From positions 6,138,001 to 6,202,000 of the forward strand of contig JAEQBH010000193.1 of NCBI GenBank assembly GCA_016808115.1: a stretch of 64,000 nt of DNA, in the 5' to 3' direction. This DNA comes from Tetrastigma voinierianum (lineage: Eukaryota; Streptophyta; Magnoliopsida; Vitales; Vitaceae). Each line of letters begins with the position of its first letter. Position 1 is the first letter of the stretch. Of this stretch, positions 22,327-34,320 are shown in pieces. Under the pieces are notes generated by a model that saw only the letters and a program-made list of their open reading frames with translations, did not search any database and had not been told where the DNA came from. Both the position numbers and the translations under genes were made by a program.

Positions 22327-23963
22327 AAGCGCCTAGGGTAGAGTGCTTAGTAGTCATTAAGAGGGAGGAGGAAATCAAGGAAGGACGGAAGCAATTTTTG
22401 TATATATTTATTTTCTTTTATTTTCCTTTCTTGATTCATTTTTATAATTTTTAGGATTAGAGTAGTGATTTGAGTTGTAATATTGAGTTGAGACGATTGT
22501 ATATCAAACTTCCTTTATGTCTAAACTTGAGTGGAATCTAGAAATTTTTCTTGAAGCCATTTTATTCAATTTTCATTACAGTTTCAATGAATTTGTTTGA
22601 TCAACTAGTCATTGTCACTTGTCATTCAGTTGTCGAAGGCTAAGCTCCCTCTGGAAAATGATTGATGTTTGGCTATCATTTTTGTAGTATTTAAATGAAT
22701 GTTGTGGTTCGAATACTGGATTGATTTAATTGGTACTAATCCTCAAGAGAACTATTCTAAATATCAGTAGATCATACCCCAAAAGAGTTGTACCTACACT
22801 CTGGTTTCCAGAATCCCTCTGAGTGACACAAAGATGGACTATCTGAGAGTAAAGAGCAGTAACTTATGGGTATGGCAGGCTGATATCTTTAGAAGTAATA
22901 TAGTCTAAATATCACTCTTATAAATCACTGGTGATTGTTCTAACATTTAACTTCAAGGTCCCTTTCTAGGTGACAGCAGAAGTGTGTTCCCAAGGAATAA
23001 GGACCATTTGTTGATCTGTTAAATTAATATTTAGAGGTTTTATCTCAATTTGGTAGAATAATCTTGATCCCGTGTTAACAAAGATTCTAACCAAGGAGAG
23101 AGTATTTTAATTGAATTGCATACTAAGGTACCAATTACTTTGAAAAAGGCTTGTGTAGTCTTTGGGAACAAGCAGTTTTCAATCCTAAGAAATGCTTGAT
23201 GAGTACTGGTTTAGGAAAGACAACCAACTCTTAAAGAGGATCAAATCCTAAAATTAGTTGTTTAAGACCCATTGACCTGGTTTAGGAATATGGTGTTCTA
23301 AATGGTGAAATGTATAGTGTCAGGAGGTATTCCAAGGCTATGCTACTTGCTCTTGGACAAGTCCAGAATTCAATCTCACAGCTGAATTGTTTTAACACCG
23401 GATGCAAGTTAGATAGTCTTAACACTGATTGCATTCCCAATGTTATTTCAACTCAGTGAACCCTCTAATCCATTTGGTTTACTTATATTTTTCATTAAAG
23501 AACATTTAACAAAAATTCTTTTATTCCATTTATGCTAGTTAGTCCAATCTTACAGTTAGAGGTTCAAATAGTGATGATCTTAAGCAGTCAGGGTACTTGA
23601 TCTCTAAATTTTCTCATCAATCCTTGTGGGAATATATATGGGCTTATAATCCACTTTATTACTTGTATGATCTGTGCACTTGCAATTATTTAGACCAATT
23701 TGAATTTTTTTTTATAGACAAACAACAGAAAAATAGTCTAATAGAAATTTTGCACACCTATCATTTACAATCTCAATCAAGTTTTTAGCATTTCTATCGG
23801 GGACTGATCAATAGTCTTTGGTAGCTAAGTAAATCATCTTTTATGATCTGGTTTTAACCAGTTTTTGGCATTATTGCTGGGAGTTTTAGACAAGTCTCCA
23901 ATGATAATGTTCCATACAACTTGAACAACATTTTGGTCTATACAAAATTGGTCTAACACATGG

Positions 23964-24597
23964 CACTAGCTTCACATCCTTAATTACCAAGAGTTGTTCA
24001 TTAGGAAAATCATCATTGATTTGAACCTCCTTGTTAGGTCCCTCCAAACGTGAAAGATGGTTTGCCACTAAGTTTTCGATCCCTTTCTTATTCTTTATCT
24101 CCATATCAAACTCTTGTAATAGTATTATCCATCTAATCAGTCTTGGCTTAGCATCCTTTTTGTCCATAAGGTACTTTATAGTCAAGTAGTCAGTATGCAC
24201 TATTACTTTATTACCTATAAAGTACGGTCAGAACTTGTCAAATGCAAACACAATTGCCAAAAGCTCTGTTTGGTCTCCTAATTGAATTATGCTTCATTTA
24301 AGGTTTTGGTTGCATAATAGATTGCTTGAAATATTCTCTTCCTCTTCTGGCCCAATACTGCCCCTATTGCAAAGTCGCTTGCATCACATATCAGCTCAAA
24401 AGGGAGGTTCCAATCCGGTGCTACTACAATCGATGCTGAAATTAATTTCTCCTTTAGAATCAAGAATGGCTACGAGAACTATTCGTCAAATTCAAAATGA
24501 GCTCCTTGGACTAGAAGATTTGACAAGCTTGGCTATTTTGGAGAAGTCCTTGATGAATCTCCTATAGAACCACCATGCCTCGAGCTTCTTATCCCTT
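23964..24597 (-). pseudogene. RNase H region of A
   Basis: The 104-codon frame at 23886-24200 reads MHTDYLTIKYLMDKKDAKPR, then LIRWIILLQEFDMEIKNKKG, then ENLVANHLSRLEGP, the conserved C-terminal RNase H and linker of Athila/Tat Pol. The remainder (KEVQINDDFP..EQLLVIKDVKLVP) runs to the L junction; the last residues of the frame are read from L and are not native. The upstream half (24201-24597) is frameshifted; its landmarks are weaker. Confidence 0.85.
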
Positions 24598-25363
24598 TCA
24601 TGCGAGATGGGAAATTGGCTTCTCTATCATTTCAATCTTTGCTTTATCTACCTCAATTCCTCTTGCAGAAATCATGTGCCCAAGTATTATCCCTTCTTTC
24701 ACCATGAAGTGACACTTTTCCCAGTTTAAAACCAGGTTGGTTTCTTCACATCTCATCAAAGCATCTCTCAAGTTCTCGAGACAATTATCAAAAGATTTCC
24801 CTAGAACTGAGAAGTCACCCATAAACACCTCATTTAGTGCTTTTCTACCATGCGAAAATACTGGCAGCCATGTCTTTGGAATGTGCCCGAGTCGCGTTAC
24901 ATATTGAATGGCATTGAGCCTTAGTAATCTTGAAGTGGGAATAAAAAGTGGTTTCTCCACGAGTCTTCTAGATATATGGTAATCTAGTTGTAACGAGATA
25001 ACCATCAGAAACATAGGTTCATGCTCTGCTAGCTTGTCCAACACCTGATCCATAAATGGAAGTGGGAAGTGATCTTTTACAGTTGCCTTATTTCGACTTA
25101 GATAATCTATCTTGGTCTCCATCCAGTCACTATTCTATAAGGGATAAATATGTTGCTCTCTGTCTTGATTACTATCGTCCCTCCTTTTTTCGGTCTTACA
25201 CCTGCTGGACTCCTTTCGAGAACTATCAAATATAGGGATTATAAGTATCTAGCCACTTCCATGCTTCCTTCGTACCACCTCCTTCATTACCATTATTAAG
25301 TCTCCTTTATTGATTCCTTGAGAAGGCTTGTGACCATCTTCGACAAAATCCAATGCTTGCCTT
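24598..25363 (-). pseudogene. Reverse transcriptase of A (main part)
   Basis: Minus-strand reading: FVEDGHKPS (about 25343-25317), M-KEVVR, EAWKWLDTYNPYI, GGTIVIKTESN, then the open frame 24598-25122 with NKATVKDHFPLPFMDQVLD, ALNEVFMGDFSVLGKSFDNC and NLVLNWEKCHFMVKEGIILG. The fingers and palm are in order. The catalytic box, normally F/Y-MDD, reads FMGDF, so one catalytic Asp is replaced by Gly. The DGYSGYNQI block is garbled by a frameshift. Upstream sequence continues at 38871-38913 across element B. Confidence 0.9.
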
Positions 25364-26940
25364 TGTTAGTTGGACCATATGATGTATACAAAATTTACTT
25401 AGCGTTATCACCTAAGGACTATTATCTAATCCCCGGCAAAACTGCGCCATAAAACTTGTTGACTACATCTATTAATTGTTATGGATCAAAACACCTATTC
25501 AAATTTATGACTTATTACCCCGAAGTTATCTAGTCCTCGGTAATAAAACCATTAAACTTGAGTGTGCGTTTCTTTAAATGTAATTGTTGATTAAAGATTT
25601 CATAAAGTAAACCATTTTCTACGTAGTTTTGATCGGTATCTTTGCAAGTGCCTGAATCGAACAAGTAGTAAATTGGTTGAAGTCGAATATCGATCCGAGA
25701 TCTGAAATTTTTCAATCAATACCCCAGCGCTGGCTCCATACTATTTGGACGATAATCTGATATTGGGATTTTGCTTTGAGAACTACGAAAGAATGATGCT
25801 AAAGAAAATGAATGAATAAAAGAATTGAATATTGAAATATTAAAATGTAAAATTTAGATTGAACAGTTATTTCTAGAAACATTGAATAATCATGTGCTTG
25901 AAATCGAATTCCCTCTGATGCATGCTTTGCATGGCTTTTCGCTACGAACTCTGATTTTAAAACTAGTCCAAGGATTAATATAGTGTGACTAGATCTCCAA
26001 ACCGTTCATCATCTCACCTTAAGCTGTTTCTCTGAACCACAGGTGGGATAACTACTTTTAAATCCTAGTAGCCTTGTTAGGGTATTTTCTTTCTCGATAC
26101 TTCATACCCGCTAACATAGATCTATGAACTGAGCTCCTTAAATATAGTCATTGCGGGGTTTGCCTTGTCTTTGGTTTCCTCATCCTCAAAATTAGAGCGA
26201 CTCTTTCCTTGATTAGATCCTTCCTAACACGGGATCGAATTCACTATGTGAATTGAGTGAACTCTACGCATCGTAAAGTTAATATTTCGCTCAGCTCATT
26301 CTCGATTCTAGTGAGAAGAGGATGTATTGATTTAAGTATACAGAGCACATTAGATCAACAATATCAGGTTCAAATACCTTCCCAAAATTGTTCCTTACTC
26401 TCAGGAATTCCTTCTCTGTGTCACTCGAGGAGGGCCTCACGATCAATTGAAACAATCTACGTTAATGGTGCAGGCGGCAGTAGGATCAATTCCAAACAAG
26501 AAAAACCCGATGGGTCGATTTAATATCGAAGTTAAGCCACCAATAGATAAAATCTTTTTGCCGGGAAGATAATTTTAAACCGATAACGTCAACCAGTAGA
26601 ATTTGGGTTTCTAAATTCTTGATTATACCATACATTGGCTTGTGATGAAAACCCTTTGTAAATTCGAAGCTTGGGTGTTCGAAATCCAAATTTATGCGGA
26701 ATTCAAACAACCGGCCAGTAATTTCTAAGAAATATAAATCGCATTCAGCTAAATCCTTCCATTCGCGTTAGATCAAAATTAAGACAGAAATACAAACTAA
26801 TCTAATCTAAAATAAAATGGAAAGAAAAGGAAAACAAAAAGAAAAATAAAAAGAAAGAAAAATAAAAAAATACGAGGCCCGACCTTGGATCTCTCTTTCA
26901 AGTCGCCCAAGAGTGCGTTTCTTTTGGTAAGCGACTTAGC

Positions 26941-26949
26941 CTTTATAGG
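26941..26949 (-). promoter_or_regulatory. TATA box of B 3' LTR
   Basis: The minus strand reads CCTATAAAG. It matches 37953-37966 (CCCTATAAATAATGG) in the 5' LTR. The array is directly upstream. Confidence 0.65.
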
Positions 26950-27009
26950 AGGTTTACGAAGTTGGGCCTAATTTCGATGCATTTCCTTTTGGACTTTATT
27001 TATCGCCCG

Positions 27010-27485
27010 TGAAACGTGCGTCGCGGCAATGGGCTCTTGTGGCGACCTGCGTTCCTAACTGTCGCGATCCTTGTCAGGAGCCTCTATGTGGATTTGCGAC
27101 ATGTCTTGAAGTGAAAGTGGTGTCGCGACAAGCAGTCTTGTCGCGACCTCTTCTCGTGAAACTCACGTCGCGGCGACTGCGGCGTCGCGACATACGATCC
27201 ATGCGGTGATGTCGCGGCGGTCGTATTATCGCGACTTCCATTTAGTCTGGTGTTGGCGCGACAACGCGATGTTGTCGCGACCTCCGCTGTCTTATTAATT
27301 GATGTCGCGACAACCAGATGTGTCAGCGACCTCACATCGCCGTAATTGATGTCGCGGCAAGCCGGGTGTCGCGACCTTATCTTACGTGGCATTGTTGTCG
27401 CGTGACTTTCTATCACCTGGCCGATGTCGCGACTGCTTCTATTGTAGTGTTGATGTCGCGACTGCATCCGAATGTCACGACATTG
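27010..27485. repeat. GTCGCGAC array in U3 (B 3' LTR)
   Basis: Largely intact copies of GTCGCGAC followed by CTC, ATC, AAC or TTC, spaced roughly 20-50 bp, with GTCGCGGC variants. Many more CpGs are intact than in L. Confidence 0.9.
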
Positions 27486-27861
27486 TTTCTTCTTCTTCTT
27501 CAATTCCTAGTTGTTTAACTTTGAGTTTCTTTCACTCCCAGCTCATTTTGTTTTCAATTAAGATTCATTTGCGAGTGGAGTTTCAACGTGTAACTGAATC
27601 GCATTTTTGATTGTTGTCGAGAAGCTTAGCAACATTTGGGTCCTTTCATCCTTATGCGTGCGTTCTTCTTTGCCGCTTTGCCCGTCCCTTGCTCGATTAC
27701 GCTGCGCCACATTACGCTCCTTTGCGCAATTTACGCTCTTTTGGATTTCTCTTTACTGCGAATTTGGTGAAGTTTATTCGATTCTAGCATGCTCATCCAG
27801 GTCTTTTTATGTAAATTAATCGAAAAAATGGACTGAAAATAGATGACTTTTAAGCTCATCA

Positions 27862-27877
27862 AACTCCCTAAACTTCC
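27862..27877 (-). other. Polypurine tract of B
   Basis: The minus strand reads GGAAGTTTAGGGAGTT directly before LTR start TGATGAG. Related but weaker tracts lie at 2954-2970 (F) and 50828-50842 (E). Confidence 0.75.
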
Positions 27878-28159
27878 ATTTGCTTGTCTGACAGAAAAGA
27901 AAAGATTTGTTTGTCCTCGAACAAAGGACATTCTGTTCTATTTTGCGAGTTGCAACCAATTTAATTGAAGACTAGAAATTGCATTCTTTTACGTAATGAT
28001 GACTTGAGTCGGATCAAGATTAGTTTCTACTCAATCAGGTGTACATAACGAAATTGTTGAATTTGTTTTAATAACAGTAAGGTCAATTGATCCTGCTAAA
28101 GAGTAAGTTGGTTTCCTTTCTCATTTCCTTAATGAGTCAGTGTATAAGGATGTTCCACC

Positions 28160-28600
28160 GTTTTGATCTTTTCTGATTTTCCAAATTCCGTAGGCTTGTT
28201 TATTCGTATTGATCTACTAATATAAGTTATTCTGACCTTGGTCAATCCAGGTCTTTTAGGCTTGTAATATTAGGCTTGGGTAAGGGGTAGGATGGATGGG
28301 TTTTTAGGTTAGATTACCAATACTCCTTTTCCTTTTCACTCACATCTTGCCCTTTTTTCTCCTTGTAGTTTCTTGGAATAAACTCCCCAAACTTCATGTT
28401 TGGGATACCTCGTGATTTTCTTCTATTCTGAAGCGTATGTTCCATTTCTCGATCTGAGTCAGCGGGAATTTTCTTTTCTCGCCATTCAGGAATAATACAA
28501 TGTTTTGTCTTCTTAGGCTTTCTAACCTCTTACTTGAACTTTGGGTAGTAACTCCCATACCAGATGGCATTAGGGTACTAGGTATTTGAAACACCCACCC
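28160..28600 (-). pseudogene. Third-ORF remnant downstream of pol (B)
   Basis: Minus-strand frames read EFIPRNYKEKKGQDVSEKEK, then YW, a stop, and then HPSYPLPKPNITSLKDLD, followed by INKPTEFGKSE. The order matches the F and E third ORFs (YLPNYL.PTLQ, then EINMKTSLWTF) but the product is broken by stops. A further 66-codon frame lies at 28394-28594. No domain I can name. Confidence 0.45.
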
Positions 28601-31020
28601 CCAGAACTTAATTGTTAGAAATTGATACGAGACAAACCTATTCCTTGAGCTTTCTTTTCCACTGTATTTTCTGATGTAGATCTTTTTCTCCTCATTCCCT
28701 TTTTCTATATTTTCTCTTTGAGTTCCTCAAAAATTTATGCTCCCCCAAACTTTATTTCTTCCTCTCTCCTTGAATTCTTTGGTAATCACAGGTTCTTTGG
28801 AGGATTGATTCCTTAGGATGGGTTAGGGTCTTTATTAGGCGATTTTGAAAATAAAACTGTTTTTGGCTCAATTTACGGAACTAAAGTATATGCATCGGCA
28901 TATAAGTAGGGATAATTTAGAATGGCTCAAACTTTCAAGGATGGCTGCATCATTTCTTGTTGGTTGTATCACCTAGGATTTCGCCTTGATCAATAATCTA
29001 ACAAGTTCTAGAATTTGGGTTGATTAATTGTGACTAACCCTGAGGATTTTATTGACTCACATCAGTGGATGAGAATTAAAATGATGTTATTTCCAACAGG
29101 TTCCTTGACTCACTGTTAATACCACAAACTCAAAAAAAATTGTTTTGTTCCTTCAATTGTATAACCTTCCTTATCCTGGACTTATTAGTAAAATTAATAA
29201 TCGCAATTTATCCTTCAATTAAATTGCACGTCATTTAGCTCTTATTCTGCATTTTGTAGAATTATTAAATTGATTGAATCGAAACTAAATGAAACATAAA
29301 TAAAAAATTCGAGATATCATGAACAACCAATTACAAATCGGAAGGAAATCTATTCAAATATCAAACATTTCGATTTGTCTGTTTTCTTGATTTACTTGTA
29401 TCTAAGTTGAAAAAAACCCTTTATTTCTTGATCTAAATCCCTATATCTTCTTCCGGGAAGTTACGGTAAGCTTGAAATTTGGTTCGCGGACCTTGAGCTC
29501 CTTGAAGTGATTGGTACATTAACAAGGTTGTGCAACAAATTGGGGCTGCCTCTCCCTTTTTCTTTGAGCTTCTTGGTTGATGGATTCTAACTAATCCATA
29601 TTCCCCTTCCATCAACCATTCTTTTTATTACACAGCGTTTTATGGAATAAAGAATGGAATTTATTTATTTTCCGACTCCATTCATTCCATAAAACTTGTG
29701 TTCAAACCCTTGGAGCTCTTCTTTTCTCTCATTCTCCCTTTTCTCCATTCTCTTTGTTAGTTTTCTTCCAGTCGTTCTCCCATCTTTTTATAGTGAATTT
29801 CGTTTCTAGGGAAGAACAACCATTTATTCTTTCTTTTTATTTTTTTATGAATGGATTAAATGAGATTCCTCGAACACATACTCTGGTGTTTCAAACGGTT
29901 CAGTTGTTTTGATATAAATTTTGAGCGTTGTCCTCAAACTCATTAATTTCCCTCGATTATTCCCTCGGGAAATTGAGTGTATTAAACACATTGGTTCAAT
30001 CGTAATTTGGTTATGTTTCTGCACTTTAATCACTATTTATTACTAGTTGATTGCGCTCTTCTCGTTAACCAGTGAGAATGTATCTGTCATTAAATTTAGG
30101 GCAAAATTATAGTTTGCCAGTGGCGAATTTCCCTCTTTGTCGCGACAACCTATGTTTGTCGCGGCAATGATAACTACCGGAGGAATGATCATCCTCTGGC
30201 TGCGACCTAAGGTGTTTCATTTAAGATGTCGCGACAAACTTCACTCTTTGAAGGAATTGATCTTGTGTGACATAAGTGTTTTAATCGCGACATTGACTAT
30301 TTTATTTTTATTTTTATTTTTTTATTTTTTGATTATGACTAAGTCACGACTTCAACTTACATTCTTGAGAAATCGACTACCTTCTGTGACGGAAGTTTTT
30401 CTATCGTAAGGAGCAGAGCTTTCATTTCTTTGCTCAGTTCTCAAATTCTCGGTATCAACTAAATCAATTCCACACCAGCCCGATTCAAACATATATTCTA
30501 TTCACTTTTCACGGAATTTGTATAGGGAAAGAATGCTCCCCCTTTTTCAAAAGCTCCTTTCCTGTGAATTCTTTGGGGTTGTCTGAATTGTCTCCTTCTC
30601 TCTCTCCTTCCTTCTTGTTTGCAAACGATACCTTATTCTGAAAGGATTTAATTAAACAAAATTAACTTCCATATTACTAACTAATCATATAAAAACTAGA
30701 AAACAAATCCAAGGTGAATTCTAAAATATATATATATATATATATATATACACGATCTAAAGTAAAAACAGAAATTAAAGTCTCTATGGGTTGCCTCCCA
30801 TCAAGTTGCTCAATTTTGAGTCCTTAGCTGGACTTGCTGGTTTGATTTTTATTTTCTCAAGCAGAAATTCATAGCTCCTTCTTTTCTTTCTTTGCTTTGA
30901 TAATGCTTGGAGTCTTTGTCCATTGACTTTAAATTCCTCCCGACATCAGTCTTGAGTGTTCTTTGCTCAGTAGTATGACACCCCTTGTATATGGTTCCTC
31001 CACCTTGATTTCAATTTTCT
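28601..31020 (-). other. Long 3' region of B, no recognised gene
   Basis: AT-rich, with only short frames (29433-29615 and 29845-30033 on the minus strand). It includes a few isolated GTCGCGAC words near 30135-30235, away from the LTR, and a TA run at 30727-30750. The right part, from 30781 ('gggttgcctccca'), carries the usual C-terminal coding end of integrase-bearing Pol ('GGNP'-like). This is the position of env-like ORFs in Athila elements, but I see no transmembrane segment. Confidence 0.5.
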
Positions 31021-31990
31021 GGAAACAATCTTAATGCGGGTTAAATAAGCGAGACTGATCCCTTCTGCAATTCTTTCCCTAGAATCCTTTGATCATGCCA
31101 TTTCTTTGTCTTGTCTTTGTAGATCTTAGCATTATCATAGGCTTCATTTCTCAGTTCTTCTAGTTCATTCAGTTGAAGCAATCTCTCTTCCTTTGCCATT
31201 TTGAAATCAAAATTCAGCTTCTTGATGGCCCACATAGCCTTGTATTCTAATTCAAAAGGGAGGTGACATGGCTTGCCAAATACCAGTCTATATGGGGACA
31301 TCCTAATGGGAGTTTTGAATGCGATCTGTGGCACAAAGTGCATCATCGAGTTTGAGCCAATCCTTCCTGCTTGAACTTCTGATCTTTTCGGGATCCTTTT
31401 AATCTCCTGTTGGAAATTTACGCTTGCCCATTAGTCGGGATGATAAGCTAGGCTCATTATATGTTTGATCCACTCTGCTCATAGGCTTTGCAAAAAATTT
31501 GTTTGAAGTGGCTTCCCCATCAGTGATGATAGTTATGGAGTGTTCCAAATATACTTTCAATATGTTCTTTGGGGGAAACTCACAAGCGTATTAACATCAT
31601 TTCTTGAAGCTGACTATGGCTTCCACCCATTTAGAAACATAATCACTTGCTAGCAGTATATACGAGTTTCAAATGATTGTGGAAAGGGTCCCATCAAAAT
31701 CTATCCCCATACGTGAAAATTTGCACCACCAATATGCCTCGTAGGGGCATTTCATTTCTACTACTGATATTTCCAATCTTTTGGCATCTATCACATAAGT
31801 TGACCCATTCGATGCAGTCCACAGCTTGGTTGGCCAATAAAATCTGATTGGAGTATCTTTTAGCGGATTTCTTTCTCCAGAAAAAATGCCCCAATATGGT
31901 GATGCATGGCATTCATTCATAGTGCCTTTGTTCACCCTACGGCACACATCTTCTTATAATCATATCTTCCCCTCTTAAACAAAAGTGGGT
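31021..31990 (-). pseudogene. Integrase of B
   Basis: Two frames carry it. 31669-31947 (minus) matches the zinc-binding to core region: CHASPYWGIFSGE..., WPTKLWTASNGSTYVIDAKR, then MKCPYEAYW. 31041-31346 reads AFKTPIRMSPYRLVFGKPCH, then LPFELEYKAMWAIKKLNFD, then ERLLQLNELEELRNEAYDNA, the C-terminal end of the core and the linker, nearly identical to E (54333-54623). Between them (31350-31668) the D-D-E part is frameshifted. Fragmented by at least three frameshifts. Confidence 0.85.
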
Positions 31991-32760
31991 CATCCCAGAT
32001 ATAATACCTGTATCCAGTCCTGAGCTTTCTTTTCTGTTGTTATTTGAATTGTAGGCCTCCCTGGCTTAAGTAATTCACAATATCATCATACCATGGCATT
32101 TGGAATGACAATTGAAATAGTTGCTCATGCAGGAAATTCTCTCTCGATCTTATCTCCTCCTCTTACAGCGTTCTTTCTATTACGGACAAGTGATCGGCTA
32201 TCACGTTGTCACATCCTTTTATCAGCAATCTCGGTCAGGCGCTCTTGCGAGTAGTAGCTTACCAAGTATCCAGTCTTGGCTTAGCTTCCTTTTGACATCG
32301 GATATTTGATGGGCACGCATGATGCTGTGTGAACTATAACATGGGATCTCGGAGATGTGGCCTGAATTTCGCAAGCAAACACTATGGCTAGCATCTCCTT
32401 TTGATTGTGGAATAGTTTCTTATTCTTAGTTGAAGGTTACGCTGGCATAATATATGGCTCTAGATATTTTATCCTTTCTTTACCTTTGTCTGACCCCGAA
32501 TTTGTGAAGTCATCACACGTGCTTGAGATCCTGATCCCGATGCGGTGTAGCCATGATAGGTGCTTGAACGTCGATCTTAATTTCTTGAAAGCGGCTTTAC
32601 GAGAATCATCAAAAATTAAACTTTGTGTCCTTCTCGATGTCATGAGTGAATTACGGCTATCAGCAGAAATCTTTGATGAATCTCCTATAAAATCCAACAT
32701 GCCCCAAGAAACTCCTTATACTTTTTATTGTTGTGGGAGGTGCTAAGGTTTTGATAATGG
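31991..32760 (-). pseudogene. RNase H region of B
   Basis: Located between RT and integrase. The minus-strand frame 32437-32700 (LDFIGDSSKISADSRNSL..., ARKAAFKKLRS-like) fits the RT connection: the 'FIKDFSKIA' type block is read as FIGDSSKISAD. The RNase H active-site residues cannot be followed with confidence because of frame changes. Confidence 0.6.
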
Positions 32761-33420
32761 AAATCTTGGATTGGTCCACTTCTAGCCCTGTAGCAGAAAT
32801 TTTATGACCAAGAACAATACCTTACATCGCAGATGGCATTTTCCCAATTCAATGCTAATTTGTTGTCCTTGCATCTTTGAAGTGCGACCAGGTTGCTCGA
32901 ACCTTTGTTGGCTGGACCCATACCTTTGTGAAATCATCCATAAAAATCTCACGGCTTCCTCGACCAAATGAGAACATCGACATCATACATCTGCGGAAAT
33001 GGCGAGGGCGTTGCATGGCCCAAATGGCATCATACGAAAGCAAAGGTACCATAGGGGCGTAAATGTAGTCTTTTCTTGGTCCTCGGTGCGGTGCAATCTG
33101 GTTGTAGCCTGAATATCCATCCAGAAAACAAAAATGATGTTGTCCTGTAGCACATGCAGCATCGATCAATGAAGGTAAGGAAAATGATCTTTCACGGTTC
33201 TTTGTGTTGACTTCCTGTAATCATGCATATTCTCCATCCACATCAGCATTCTTATTTGGAGATCAATTCATTTACGTCATTGCCGGATCCATGATAAATC
33301 CACCTTTCTTTGAAACTGTGGGTAGGCTAACCCGGGGTATGCGAGTGCATAAGATAAAGAAACCCGGCATTTAACCATTTGAGCACCTCCTTCTGATACC
33401 TCCTTCATGGTAGTTCAATC
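32761..33420 (-). pseudogene. Reverse transcriptase of B
   Basis: The frame 32855-33169 (minus) contains HFCFLDGYSGYNQIAPH at its start and REIFMDDFTKVWVQ near its end. These are the DGYSGYNQ palm motif and the MDD catalytic box, the latter intact here, unlike in A. Sequence upstream (33170-33420) is decayed, with a KVKTQ..-type linker only faintly recognisable. Confidence 0.85.
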
Positions 33421-34006
33421 TCCTTTGATGTTGATAGTTGGTCTTGCACTCTGCTTCTAGAAGTATTTTGTGCATGCGTATTGATGGACGATACCTTTTA
33501 AATCTTGATAGACCATGCTATAGACTCTTTGCTTCCTTAAAATTTCGACAAACTTTGTTCCTCGGCATCACTAAGTCAGGCCGAAATTATTCTTGTAGTT
33601 TTGTTCTTTGGCAACTCCGAGGTAAGCATACTTTAAATGACGACAACTCTTTTAAAAGTAGCCCTTCTTCAGTGGTTTCTTGATGAAATTCCTTTTCTTC
33701 ATTTTGTCTCTTTGTTTTATCCCATTTTGTATTCCAGAGACTCATCACCTTTTCGATCGAATGTAAATTGATGTGCGAAAATCACGAATCAAAACCTTCG
33801 AGGATCTTGGGGTCTTTTTCATTGATTGAAAGTTGGTCATTACAATCATAGTAAATCGAGTTGTTGACATATACATCTTTCACGACGATATCATCACTTT
33901 ACATATCTAAATTCTTCAAACTTACGAGTTAAATTGAAATTCGGTTGTCTCTTACCAACTCGGCGTGAATTCCCTTACGCATATCAATTAGGCACAACTC
34001 CGATTC
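33421..34006 (-). other. Protease-RT linker of B
   Basis: No motif I can name. Short frames only. By position and length it corresponds to the connector that in A reads SSTLPVIISTSLTSVEEEK (40736-40944). Confidence 0.4.
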
Positions 34007-34320
34007 TTAGAGATAGCCTTCCCGAGCGAGAGGGACTTGTGAATCTTCCTCAAGTATCGGTATGATGAAATTCGATTTGGAAAAATAAATTTCCCACCTT
34101 GACCTGACTACATCTTCTATGATTCCTTCGAGGTTTTGCGGGGTTCTATCTGCCATTTGGAAGTGACGGTAGTGGGGTAATCTCCCCCCAGGCTTAACTT
34201 CTTGTAGCAACGAGAATAAGGCATTAAATTTATGCGCTTTGGTGACGAGCTACGGAACTCAGGCTCTCGATAGTGCGGGAATGGTAAAGCTCCTGGATCC
34301 TTCATCTTTAAGTAAGCCTC
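34007..34320 (-). pseudogene. Aspartic protease of B
   Basis: Two overlapping frames read KDPGALPFPHYREPEFRSSS, then INLMPYSRCYKKLSLG, and QMADRTPQNLEGIIEDVVR, then ILEEDSQVPLAREGYL. These match the KDPGSF, (DLGAS)INLMPYS, ADRT...GIIEDV and EDSQVPLILGRPF landmarks of Athila protease. The DLGAS active-site segment itself is garbled (SSSPKR), and ILGRPF is lost to a frameshift. Confidence 0.85.

Larger units (their letters stand above)
21588..23958 (+). mobile_element. Solo LTR L (Athila-like), 2.37 kb
   Basis: Flanked by CATGG at 21583-21587 and 23959-23963, at the point where A's RNase H-integrase reading is interrupted. Termini are TGATAAGC...TCTAACA. It carries a decayed GTCGCGAC array, a TATAAATAG box and, further on, the 'tgtgcacttgcaa' block near 23674-23686 found near the LTR end in D. 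Within its last 180 bp are two primer-site-like words (see findings), so it may be an LTR plus a short leader instead of a plain solo LTR. Orientation is plus, opposite to A. Confidence 0.8.
25364..27861 (-). repeat. 3' LTR of B
   Basis: 2498 bp; in sense it starts TGATGAGCTTAAAAGTC. It aligns end to end with 36379-38870, with scattered substitutions and indels and some blocks of poor match (for example around 25900-25970). TATA at 26941-26949; GTCGCGAC array at 27010-27485. Confidence 0.9.

Noticed and set aside
32405..32746. 113-codon plus-strand frame
   Set aside because: Shadow of B's RT-RNase H connection on the opposite strand.
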